The notes under the pieces: generated by a model
Databases searched by the model: none
Told to the model about the DNA's origin: nothing
What the model saw: the letters and a program-made list of their open reading frames with translations, nothing else
Translations under genes and position numbers: made by a program
Assembly (NCBI RefSeq): GCF_001949145.1
Contig: NW_019091493.1
Location: forward strand, 291,801-355,800
Length of the DNA: 64,000 bases
Direction: 5' to 3'
From: Acanthaster planci
Taxonomy: Eukaryota; Echinodermata; Asteroidea; Valvatida; Acanthasteridae
Shown: positions 34,301 through 46,300 of the stretch, one piece after another
Position numbering within the stretch: the stretch's first letter is position 1
How the letters are laid out: the number at the start of each line of letters is the position of its first letter

Positions 34301-37300
34301 TACTGTTTTGAAGAGATGCTATTAAACATGTGTACCGTATGTATACAGTGTGTGTCTGAATCATGTACTGGTACACAGTACATGTACATGTTAACATATA
34401 CCTGTACATATGTATATGTTCAAGAAATATGTACATGTAACTACATGTACATGTACATACATGTACATGTATATCACGTGCAGTGATAAACCAAAAGCCT
34501 TCCCTCACTGAATGTGGACATGATGGAGTGTTGGCGGACAGTAAACAAGGATAATTATTTTAAAAGGCATATCAGTTTGATGCTTCACCAGTGCACAGAT
34601 GCTGCTCATGATGGTACTTATTAACTAAGAGTGAACACTGTGGAGTAATATGCACATGTACATGTACGTATATGTAGGCAACGAGTACAATAAATGCCAT
34701 AACAGCTGTTACTCGCAAATACCGTTAGTTAACTGATCAGAGTAATGGCCAGTCATTGCTAGTGCTTTGTAATAAAATTACATGTACCTTGTAAATTAAA
34801 ATGTGCATAAATTTACTGTTACATGCACATGTTCTTTGTAAACCCTCCTGAACATGCCTGTGTACCATACCTAGACGGTATGTGTACTGTTCTAGAAGCA
34901 TAAATTGTAAGGGATTGGTGTCTGGTTTTTTTTTTAATCCAACTTTTTTAAAATTCAAACCTTTCAGTGCTTTGCATTATTTTGTCCTTGAAATGAATAT
35001 TGGCGGGAGTTGTAACTTTTTATTGTCACACTGGTATTAATACATACCGGTCATTCTCGCCCGGTGTTCATGGTTATTTATTCCCCCTGTGTTTTAATAC
35101 CCGAGGCTAATTACCTACATTTCATCAAGCTCAACAATGATATACCTGTGTTACCAGAATGCACATACATGTACATGTACACATATGCCATTCGTGTCAT
35201 TGTCGCTATGTAGTGTTTGCCCCTCCCCCCTTCCCCCAAAGCAAGTGATAAACAGTGTACTTTAGCACCATGTGGACTGACGTAGGCCCCTACGTACTGC
35301 ACTGGTAGAAGTTTACTCTATGCAGTGAATGATTATTAACTAACGCGCGCACTTAACAAGATTTTTTTTTGGTGGGGAATGGTTCCATGCTTCACACGTA
35401 ATGTCGGTATTCTCACCAGCCATTAATTAAGGCGGGGGTTGTGAATGAGAGTAACAGACAGATCACTTCAGCGTATGTGTGCACCACGTCTTACAAAATT
35501 ATGAATTATTTTTAGGCGGAACTTGACTCAAAAGTGAGTATCGGAACATGATGTGGAGTATGAAAGATTGGTATAGGACAGTATGTCAGTAGACGCCAGT
35601 GACTTGTAAGTGATGGGCAGTGCCGTTGATAGATTGAAAAGGGGTAGTGATGCTGTGTCTGAATATCATGTAAGTCATCAAATTTGTTCAAATTTTTGTT
35701 TGTTTAGTTATGTTGTGTTTGTGTTTACAATATGTACATGTTCCCTACCGGTATGTTGTACTACATACATAGGGTACTGGAATATACCATATTGGTACAT
35801 GTACGTCATGTATACATGTACCAAAACGGCGTGTCGGTGCTGAAATCATGTGCGGTATCACAGATGTTCTGTTACATTAATGTACTATTCACAGAGTAGG
35901 CATTTCAGAAAGGTAACAGACGGTTGCCTTGATGCCCACTGATATGTTCCCAGGTGCTCTCTGGAAGGAGAAATCACCTTGCCCCTTCAACAGTGCAGTT
36001 CCTGCCCTGTATTGAAATGCTGGTTTAAATGAACTTTCATTCTGCAGGGAGTGCACGGACGGTGTTTCGTGGATGACTTTGTTTGCCAACAGTACATGTA
36101 CATGTGGTTGTTCTCGCATGTTTGTGCTTGGTGATTGATTAGACAACCTCTTCTTTTTCATTGTTAATTTTTTGTGATTTTAAAACTTTTTTGCCTCTTC
36201 AGGTAGATGACCAACAGACCCAAGTAGAAACAACTCGTAGCAAAGGGGGGAAGGAAGAGCTTGAACATTTGGTTGCTAGGCAACAGCAAGAAATCACAAC
36301 TCTGAGGAAAGAGAATGAGCATTTGGTAACACAGTCATTTGATTTTCTCTTTTGAAAGATGAAATCTGAGTGCAATGGGCCATTTATTAATTAAAATTTA
36401 ACTCATGCTCATGCAGTTTAAATTCTGGTGAATGAGGCCATGCAACAAAATGGTTCCATTGTCGAGTGGAACCCCAACTGATCGCTGCTATTGAACTTTG
36501 CTCCAGTAACAGACAGATTTGCTAGATGTAATGCTGCCTAATTCCCCCTTTATCTTCTATTCTGCCTCATGTTTATCATAAAATGCAGTGTGCTGTGAGG
36601 TTGAGTTTGTTAGTAATTCAAAGAGCTTGCTTTGTTTTAACCAAATTTTGCTTTGCCGGCTGTGATTTTTAACATTTTTGAGATGCTTGCTCAGCTTTTG
36701 ACTTAATTTTGTTTGACTCTTCTCGTGCATGCACCTTGCTCTGTCAATGTAGCTGGATCCAGATGAGCAATTTGCACTGTCACTTGCACCATGTGTTGCT
36801 GGGGCATCCGCCACCGCATGCGTCACCCCAAGAGGCATAGCACCACCCCTTTCCCTACCAGAATCTCCTGACGCCCCTGACTCTGCCCAGTTACAGCTAG
36901 GGGCTGGCGGTCGTGCACCCATGTTTGTTGCAGGGTCCATTTCACATTTGACAACTGTGGGTGAAGATCAGGACATAGCAGATACACCCCCACCCGCATC
37001 CCCACCAGACACTGCGGACTTCCACATGAGTGTATTGGGTAGCAATACTGGAAATAAGGAGCCACCTGCACCTGCTTTTGTTGAGGGTTCTATCACAGCG
37101 TGTGAAATCTTAATTGATGATGAGTGCAGTATCGGCAATGTTCAAAACACAACGGTTGCTTATGACTCCAGGAAGTTTGCATCCCAACCTCCCCAAGTCA
37201 CTTTTAATGTGCCTATTGAGACGGTTATAAACCCGGGCGAGACTATCCCGTCCCTGGCGCATGATTCTGTCATGGTTTCCGCCCCGAGGCTGGAACCGAT

Positions 37301-40300
37301 TGACTTCCAAACCGATGTTGATGATACAACTTTCAAGCCTCTAAACAGCGACATGAGCAATTTGGGGGTTAACATGCCGCCACCCCTGTCTTTTCAAGAC
37401 AGTGGAGAAGTCGCCGTCTCTCCTCAGTTTGATGAGCTTGTCGAAAATGCACAACTGCCTTTGTCCATAGCTTTTGAGGGGTCTGCAGTGGAGTTTTGCA
37501 CCCCATCAGATGCCCCTCTCAAAAGTGCATCTTCTTCTGACTTGAATGGTGGAGGGCCTGAGCTCTGCAAATATCCTGTTGAGAATCTTGCTGCTGACGA
37601 ATTAGACCTCTCAAAAGTGCTGCTCACTGGCCAGAGTGAGATTGCACCCCTGTCTGCACCTGTTCTTGGCACTGTTTCCCTCACTGTGTCTGACCAGAGT
37701 GAGTGTGAGAGTGAGCACAGTACTGCACAGCAAGAGGAAATGGTACATTGTGGCTTCTGTTTTGTGTGTGTGTGTTTTGCCTATAGTTTTGTCTGTTGGG
37801 CTGTAATGCACTAATGCTTCTTTTGTCAGTGTTGGTTTGTGGACTTACTTTTTAGGCCTGAATTTTTTTTTTTTTAGTCGGTACTCAGATCTGCCAATCT
37901 TCCAGCTTCAGAACTGAAAAAAAAGATACTGTTGTTTATTTTTAGAAGTCTCGGACCCACTGATTAGCAATTTACTGAAATAAGTGTAGAAAAACAAAGA
38001 AAATTTTTTTTGCTCGCTGTCTGACGGCAAAGTCCCAGGTCCTTGGTGCCTAGCCCTAGTGGTAAGGGATACCTCATGTTTTTTCTGTTTTTTTTCTTTG
38101 AGTAGCTGGAATTTTTCGGGGTGTTCTTCCTTCCGACTTGAAGACCCTTATCTGTTTTTCTTGAGACCAAAGAAAAAACTTTTTTGTTCTGTCCTCCTCT
38201 AAAATTTGTCTTAAAACTCCGAGCACCAACTTATATAAAACTGGCCTAACTGTGCAGGCTTTTTTTGATAATGGCATTGGTTTGAACTGAATACTCACAA
38301 ATAAACTAATGCATTACATATAAATATCAGTACATTTTTGTTTTATAAAGCTTCAGCACGTGGAAAAAACATGAAATACATATCTGTTAATTCAGATGCG
38401 GAAATAATGTTTCATTAATGCTTCTTAAATGTGGAACATCTTGTGTCTCCCTGATAGTTCATGAAATTGTTTGGGGTGATATACAATTTAAAAACAGACA
38501 TGGTTTTCCTAAAATGGGATCATTATTAGCTTTGACTAATGTAATGTCAATCTTCATTTTATTTTCTTTACAACACTCTTAAAAACCTACAGTACATTAC
38601 ATTTTGGCTTAAATATGCCTTTTGCAATACAGTGTTTCATTTAGTTCTGCTGATAAAATTGATCAGCCGTGAAAACGAGATTACATGTTTGCGGTAATCC
38701 TTGAATTTAGGATGGGAAGTGCACAGCACCTCGATGCATGAGGGAAAAAAGTATACATGTGTGTACGTATTGTAATTTATATCTCTTTGCATGAATATCA
38801 CCTCAACCCGTCTGCATTTTTGTGTACGTTCTTGTCTCCTGCATGCATGTACTGGCATGGGTAGCCCAGCCACCGGGGTAACTTAAAGAGGGCACCCACA
38901 TCCGCTCTTGGTTCTGCTGCGCAGTCCGTAATAGGGTCCGGCACTGGTACGGGTGATGGAATGGACGAGAGATCTCGACTGCATGGCGGGCCAGCCTTGA
39001 GCAGGGATGCACCACGGGAGCACCGCACGGTATTGCTCAGCAACGCAGTGAAGTTCAAGCTTTGTTAACTGTTCATGTGATTGGTGTTGTCAATGAATGC
39101 ATATCTTATTGATGGGAAACTTGCATACATATCCTCGATATGATTGTTACTGGGAAAACAAAGTGAATGACAAATGAAGGAGTGTGGAATTGTTACAGAT
39201 GTGCACTCTTAAATGTGAGTAAATGTCTAAATGGATGCATTTGAAAATTTTGGGAAACTAGAATAAACTGTTTCTAAAAATCTGCTTCCTTGAGTGAAAC
39301 TGTCAGTATGCACATGTTCTTGTAAAATTTAAAACTGTCACTTTCTCTTATGCTGTGGATGTTTTCTCATTACAAAAAAACCTTAGACGTATTCCCTCCC
39401 CCCGCCACCAAAAATGGCTCATTTTATGAGGTGTTCAAAAACTCAACATAAGGTTAAATTTGCTCAAGCACTGGTTCTCGTACCTGCACAAATGCATTTC
39501 TGACTTTAAAGGTTTCTAAATAGAAGTGTATGGCCTGTCTGTTGGCCCTATAAAAACATGCACACACTGACATAAAGGTTAATGATGTTTGAACTGCATT
39601 GCGTTTATTGTTTGACCCATATATTTACGTGTAAGCTTTGCATGCTGTGCATATGTGAAATGTTTTTCACATTGTACTCAGTGATTTTTTTGGCTCAGAT
39701 CCTTTTTTTTCTTCAGATGATTTGTTGAAGGAATTTAATTGTTTTTTTGTTTTTTTGTCCATTACTGCATTTGATTGAATACTGCACGTGCATATGCTGC
39801 TATTTATGCATGGAAATTTCCCTAACCCCCAAATGGAATGTACATACATGTACAGTAAGTCAAAGTGATAAAATGTAATTCAAATAAATATCGTTCAAAC
39901 TGTAGGAATGGATGTTTGAGGAGATGTAGCATTTTGAGACTTGGAAAATATGTCATTTTCAAGTGTTGACGGGAAAGAAAAAAAAAGACAGTGAGTGCTG
40001 GAGACAGTGTTCACCAAGTTGATGGTGCAGACGTTTTTCAGATCTCTCATCAAACACTGTTTAGCTTTAAGAAGGCTCTGATTACAGAGCGTTGCCTGTG
40101 TCACTGTTCCTGTTCAAGTTGAGGTCAAGTCATTAAAATTCTTACTGGAAGTTGAACTGGGGTGCACGGTTGGAATGTCAGGAATTAAGCAGACAAAAAG
40201 AAAAAGCCTTGTGCAGACTGTTACTTGGTGGTCCCCATGAGGTGACAAGTCCATGGAACATATGGCTTTGTCTCTAGAATTATGGCTTTCACCGTTCTGA

Positions 40301-43300
40301 CAGGTTGTTCCGTTGCATTTATGCAGCCCTTGCATATTCACCGGTTCATACTTCAGGCAAACTCCAAAGCGAAGCACATTTGACGTCACAAATTGTTTGC
40401 TGCGGAATCCGCTTGAGTTAAAATGCATTCACCTGTTTCAAATTTGCAGCAGGAACATTTGATCTGATGTAACAATTTTGCATTCATTTTCACTTTTGCA
40501 CCAAGTACAAATTGGCCTGAACTTTTTTGGTGGTATTTTAAGTTCTTGTAGTCTTCTTTTACTTCAGTATCCCAAACTTTTTGCGCATGGAAGAATCAGT
40601 GTGTAAGCTACAAATAGGATGTATAGGGTATAACTAAAGAAAGTCCAAAGGGTGTTTTGTTTGTTCGCGAATTAACACATCTGTTTTTAATGGAAGCGTA
40701 AACTGCTCTGGGGTTTACTCCTGTCATTAGCCGGTGCCCTGATTCACTCATTTACGCAGGTGTACAGATGTCGTGGAGGGTTAGGTAATGGCAAAATTTT
40801 TATCTGCCAGAAAACCCTGCTGATTTGACTGGACCACTTTGCTGAATTGGTGTCAAACTGCCGTATGATTTTAAACGCTGTAAAACAAGTGGAAGACATG
40901 CAACAAGCACTGAGTAAACTCTTTTGCATCGTCTAGAAATCGATCAGAAAGTCACAACCATGTTCTAATGTTATGGAAAGTCCTATATAATTTCAAATAT
41001 AATGGTCAAACTAGACCAGCATGTTTGTTTGTTTGTATCATCAGTGGTATGGGTCATTCCAGAAATCTGGGGTCTAAAAGTGTTACATTTTTGTGTCCCT
41101 GTTACAGCTGACCTTTGTTTTTTGACATGGAAATATCAACGGAATTGATTTCAAACTATAGCTGTAATTTGCATTAATTCATCACTCTTGGAAATGAGAA
41201 AATGTGTTTTGAACCTACAAAATCAAAATGTCAGATGTGACAGGGACATGGAAAAAATGGACCCCTAACTTCTGGAATTACCCGTGTCTGCATATGGTCC
41301 CTCTGAAGTACGCCACTTCAAAAGATTCCATGAACTCCCGACCCCCAAAAGTGGCAAAGGGTGAGTGGCTGCAACTTACTCTAACAAGAATTTCAACATG
41401 TTTCTCGCCTCACAGCGCCAGCAGGTGGAAGAGCTACAGATGGAGCGCAAGCCCACCGAGGAACGCATCGACAAGTTGAAGAAGCGCAACATTGAGCTGT
41501 CCGTCATGGCCAAGCGGCTGGAAGAGAAGGCCAAGCAGATACAGAAGCAGAAGGTCTGTGCTCACAAGTTGCCTTGGAGGAGCATTGCTCATAGTCACTG
41601 TTTACGGAAAAGCTTGTCTCTTGCCAAAAAGTGAATTCATGGCCCCCTTCCGTTTTGTGAAATTGACACGTTATGACATCGCAGCTTCATGTCCTGCTGC
41701 AGTGAATTATCTTTGTTCAATATTATCAAATATGGCATCTGTATTTCAACAATGTGAAAGTTTTCTTCATCCTGAACAACGCACTATCGTCAGAGCCAAC
41801 TTACATGTGGTCTCCCCCGTAAAATATCTTACCAACCTGAATACATGAGTTAATTAAAGAGACGGCGAATTGACTACGGAGAGTCTTATTCTTTTTGCCC
41901 CTTTTACCCCACTGAGACAGATGAACACCTTGGCCAACAGAGGGCGGTGTTTGCTGAACACACTAGTCCAGTAGTTGACCCATTGTCCCACTTTCCTCAG
42001 ATGCTGATTTTCATGCAAGCCACACACTGAATGACTTAGCAGTTGGCATGATTGGGATGTGCAAGCACCGGTACATGTGGTATTGACAGGCTTAAGGGAT
42101 TATTACATAAACTGGGATCATAGAAAATGTATTTCAGTTATTTGAAATATTCAGGCCTGTCATATCTGAAGCGTACAGTATTTAATGTACATATAGGATC
42201 GCTCGGGAATCCTAAACACTCCGTTTTAGGGAAACCAATAAGCCTTTTGCGAGTTAACTTTGACCCAAATCTGGTACACGGAGTTCTTTAAATTCATGTG
42301 AACATAACAACTTGAATTTCCCTTACTAAAACCACTGTTGCTATACCTCATGATTTGGGGCAAGCTTTTGCTTAGTTACATAAGAGACGCCTTGCAACAA
42401 TACGCTGTTCTCAATGGATAAGGAGGGCATAAAGGAACCAGTCCCTTCCAAAGATAGTGGTCGCTATGTGAAAGCTTGCCCTGAATTATGATGTATAGCA
42501 ACAGTGTCTTTAGTCTGGGGAATTCAAATTGTTATTTTTATGTGCAATCAGATAACTCAGTGCACCAGATTTTATTCAATTTAATTCGCAAATGGCTTAT
42601 TACACTTTAAACTTCGAGGGGTAATCAAGCCCCGGTAAAACGATAATGGCATAGCCCCTGTTTCCTAACCGGTCCCCCTCTCAAATCCCCCTCCCCAGAA
42701 AAACCCTGCTACATAAGTTTTTGAGGATCTGGGAATGTCATGGTTGGCATATCATATAACATATCGGTGTACCGTTGTTTTGATGCAAAATGTGAGTCAT
42801 TTTCACAAGTCAAGCCTCTAGGGATGTTCTCCTAAGTCAGGTCACAACCCATTTCCTCTGGGATCATATCTGAAGTCAGTTTACCCAAGTTATTTCTGAA
42901 GACTGTTATGTTACCAAGTCAAGTCTTGGATCAGAAAATCTTGAATAAACTCTTAATCCTGAGTCAGTGACCTGAGTTAACGCTGTCAAGTACATGTACT
43001 TGCAGATCAGTAAGAACACCTTATGGGCCTAGTGAGCCAGACCAAGAGAGTGTGCTATTTCCTTAGCAACAGAGGCTCCTTTGGTACTAACTGCACATTG
43101 CTGGTTCACAAAATAAATGCAAGCATTGCAGTCACATTGTCACCAACAATATGAATACTCCTGACCAATGCAACTCTTTTCAATCCTGGAGGGTGCGCAT
43201 CGTTCCACCTGTAATAAAAAAAAAAGAAGTGATTTCTAGTATGCGCAAGATGTGAGACCAGAAATACAAATTACAGTTGAAATCACTGAAGGTTCCCGTG

Positions 43301-46300
43301 CTTTCAGTGTTCAGGTTGATGTGCACAGTCTTCCACCTAACCTTAGGCCTCCAGACTGGCCCATAAATTATGAATTTCATTCCCCTTAAGCCAGTCACTT
43401 ACCTGTCTGCCCCCCCCCACCAGCGCACCCATTGTTCACACCCTTCTGACCCATCAGTAAAAGGGCTGACATCTTTTACAACTAGTGCCCTTGATAAGAA
43501 AAGAAACTGCTCCCTTGATGTGGATTGGGCAATTGGGTTCCCTGTGTACATGTATACACCATAAGGGGATTAAGACAAGGCCAGGGGGCAGTGGTAAAAC
43601 AATCAATAATTGTATTGTTGGGTAATGCTGCAAAATAGCAACTTGTAAGACTGTTGCCATTGAATTGCACCCCAGGTAAGAGTGGCGCTGGACCAGTACA
43701 TGAGGTGCTATCGGTGTGAAGAGTCTGCTAGATGGGATTGCAGTTGACAGTTATATTCCAACCTCTGAAGTGTTTTTCTGGCTGAGTTTTTGGAGTTTGG
43801 TCTTGGGAATTTCATTTGCAGAAGTCATCAACATCAAGTGCTCTTAGTACTGTCAGGAATTGGGGTCCGGTCACAGGCCAGATTGGGAGAGAGAGCAGTG
43901 GGAACTACAGACATATACAGCATTGCTGATTGCTCTCTTTGGTTGTTTTATGGTGTCTAGTAATGTGCCAATTTGATCCATGGTAGTTAATCCGAGAGAT
44001 TTTACACCTCGGCTGTACTGTGGTTTGTGATCTTTCTCTGATAACGGCCGCTGTGAAGTGTTTTGCATCACCAGACCGACAAAGTAACCTGCCATTCAGT
44101 GCAGTGGTTGCTAGTGGGCTCACGTTTGAATTTGACGAACGTACCCATTGGACAGAACCTGCTGCATCTTTGGGACAAAGAGAACGTGCAAAGATGGAGT
44201 CTCCGGACCCCAGTGCCAACGCGGATCCCAACCCCAGCTTTGGCATTAGCTCCCTGCTGAGCATCAGCATGCCCTTCAAGCTCTTTTTCCAGACCATCAC
44301 GACCTCCGCCGACAAAAGTGAGACCGCCAAACCAGGAGATGTGCATCCCCAGCCGCCCAGGGATGAGCAAGAACGTAGCTTCCCAAAACATCAGAAGCAG
44401 GAACAGCACCAGCAGAATCCACCTCACCAACTAGCGCTGCAGCCGACGCAACCCCACAGCCAGCCGCTATTCTCCCAGCAGCAGTTTTCTGTGCAGCAGC
44501 GGCAACAGTTTTCTGCTCAGCAGGAGCGATTTTTGGCACAGCAGCAACATGCTGTGACAGTGGAGCTGTCGCAGACGACCCGTAAGGTGCAGTCGACCAA
44601 GGTGACCCCCGAGCAAACGCGGTCCCAACAACAAGAGCAAAATGTCGTCAGACAGACCAGGCGTCTTGCTCAGAAGCGGCAGGCAAGACCGCAGCTGATG
44701 CCGCCGGCATCGATCAACGTATCCACAAAGAAAAAAGAGAAGGAATTCCATGACTTGTTACTGTCAGTTTACAAAGATAAAGAGGTAGGGAAGAGAATGT
44801 AGGTTTTGAAGGATACAGTAGTTCCAATTTTGGCCCATTGTGGACATTAAATATGAAAAGACAGAGGTTTTCTGGGAGAGTGTGCAGTTGTAGAAAGCAT
44901 TATTATTTTCGGTCATTTTTCATTAATTTTTTTATCATTTTGTTTTATTTTAGGGGGCCAGAATGGTCACATGAGTTTACATTTTTGAATCTGGAAGGGA
45001 AAAAAATTGGCCTTGCGTAAAGTCAAATTTTGTTTTTTATGCCTCACATTTGGCTTTTCTGATTAGAAAATTGCAGTTGTACGGATAGTTGATAGTCACC
45101 TCTGTTGCCGTCCTTTGGACTTTGATTTCAAGAGTTGCATATTGTGCAGACGTTTCTTATCACGGAATTTGCCAGAATATTTAATGACAATTTGAAGTGT
45201 GAATCATGTTCCAACATCTGTTTGACAACGTATCGTGGAACTAAAAATTTTATGCCACATGAGACATAAATTCGTAATGCCACATAATAATATGTGGTAG
45301 GTACACTATAGCACGTCTGCACAGTGCACATTGTCGTTGATTTGTCTGGATCGTTATGGCATGTAACACAGGTAGATGAAGACATGATTTATTCATTGTT
45401 GTACAGAGCTTGTGTAATGTTCTCCATGGCTATTCCGTTAAAATCTCAGTGACGGGAGAAGTTTAACTTCTTTTTCAGAGCCAAGCTGTGCGCGTAATAA
45501 ATGTCAACATCAAATGATCACGTGGTTTCTATGCATGATCTTGCCAACATGAATGTTGATTTGGTCATCACTCCCGACTGTTCCAATGACTTTCGGCCAT
45601 AGTAGTTGTATTTATCTTGAGTTTTTCTTCCCTTTATAAAGTAGACATGCACATGTTAATTTGTTAATTATCAATATTTATTATCTCTACAACATTCTTT
45701 CCAAGGCTAGTAAGCTCCCATTCTCAAGGTACTGTCTTGCCAGAATGTATTAATGAGTTGCTTTTGAGCAAATAAAGAAAACTATGAAAAAAAAACCTGA
45801 TGGAAGGCCAGAAGCAAAACGGGTAAAGACTGTTAATACATGTTTTGTTGACTCCTTAGTTAAAGGAAAATCACATATTTCAAGTTAGTTTTTAAGTAGT
45901 AGTTAATACACATTCTCCAGAACTTGACTGCCAAATGATGCACATCATGTGTTTTGAACTTGTCATGAACAGGGTGAATGCTGAATAAGGCTGCATCTGA
46001 ATCTGTTGTCTATGTAGTAGGTCTTCTTTCCACAGGACATATGCAGAGACGTCCAGACAATAGACCTAGCCGTAGCTGCGGAAGCCCGTTTCAGACACCC
46101 CCAAAGTCTGAACGTGAATAGACCAAGCCGGCCCATTTAGGACGGCTCACTGAATTGTTAAGATGTCTGCTCAATCTCATTACATACAGATCCAAAGTCA
46201 TGTAGGCCACCTGGAAAAGGGCCACTTAGGGTTGTGCAAGCTCTGTTTAATAGGGCACTGAAAGTTAACACAATGTGGCTTCTGTTTTCTTCTGTTCATT

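Larger units (their letters stand above)
25393..36202 (+). other. RIMBP intron 1 (10.8 kb), repeat-rich
   Basis: This intron is unusually dense in palindromic TACATGTA/GTACATGTAC simple repeats (for example 25974-26000, 26694-26740, 27590-27630, 30660-30700, 34377-34470 and 35160-35185). It also holds a foldback element, a short-repeat foldback, a non-LTR retrotransposon fragment and a 30-bp minisatellite, each listed separately. No coding exon was recognised. Confidence 0.75.

Noticed and set aside
38798-39058. 86-codon minus-strand frame in a GC-richer block of RIMBP intron 3
   Set aside because: No family match and no splice sites that fit either neighbour. It may be a repeat remnant.
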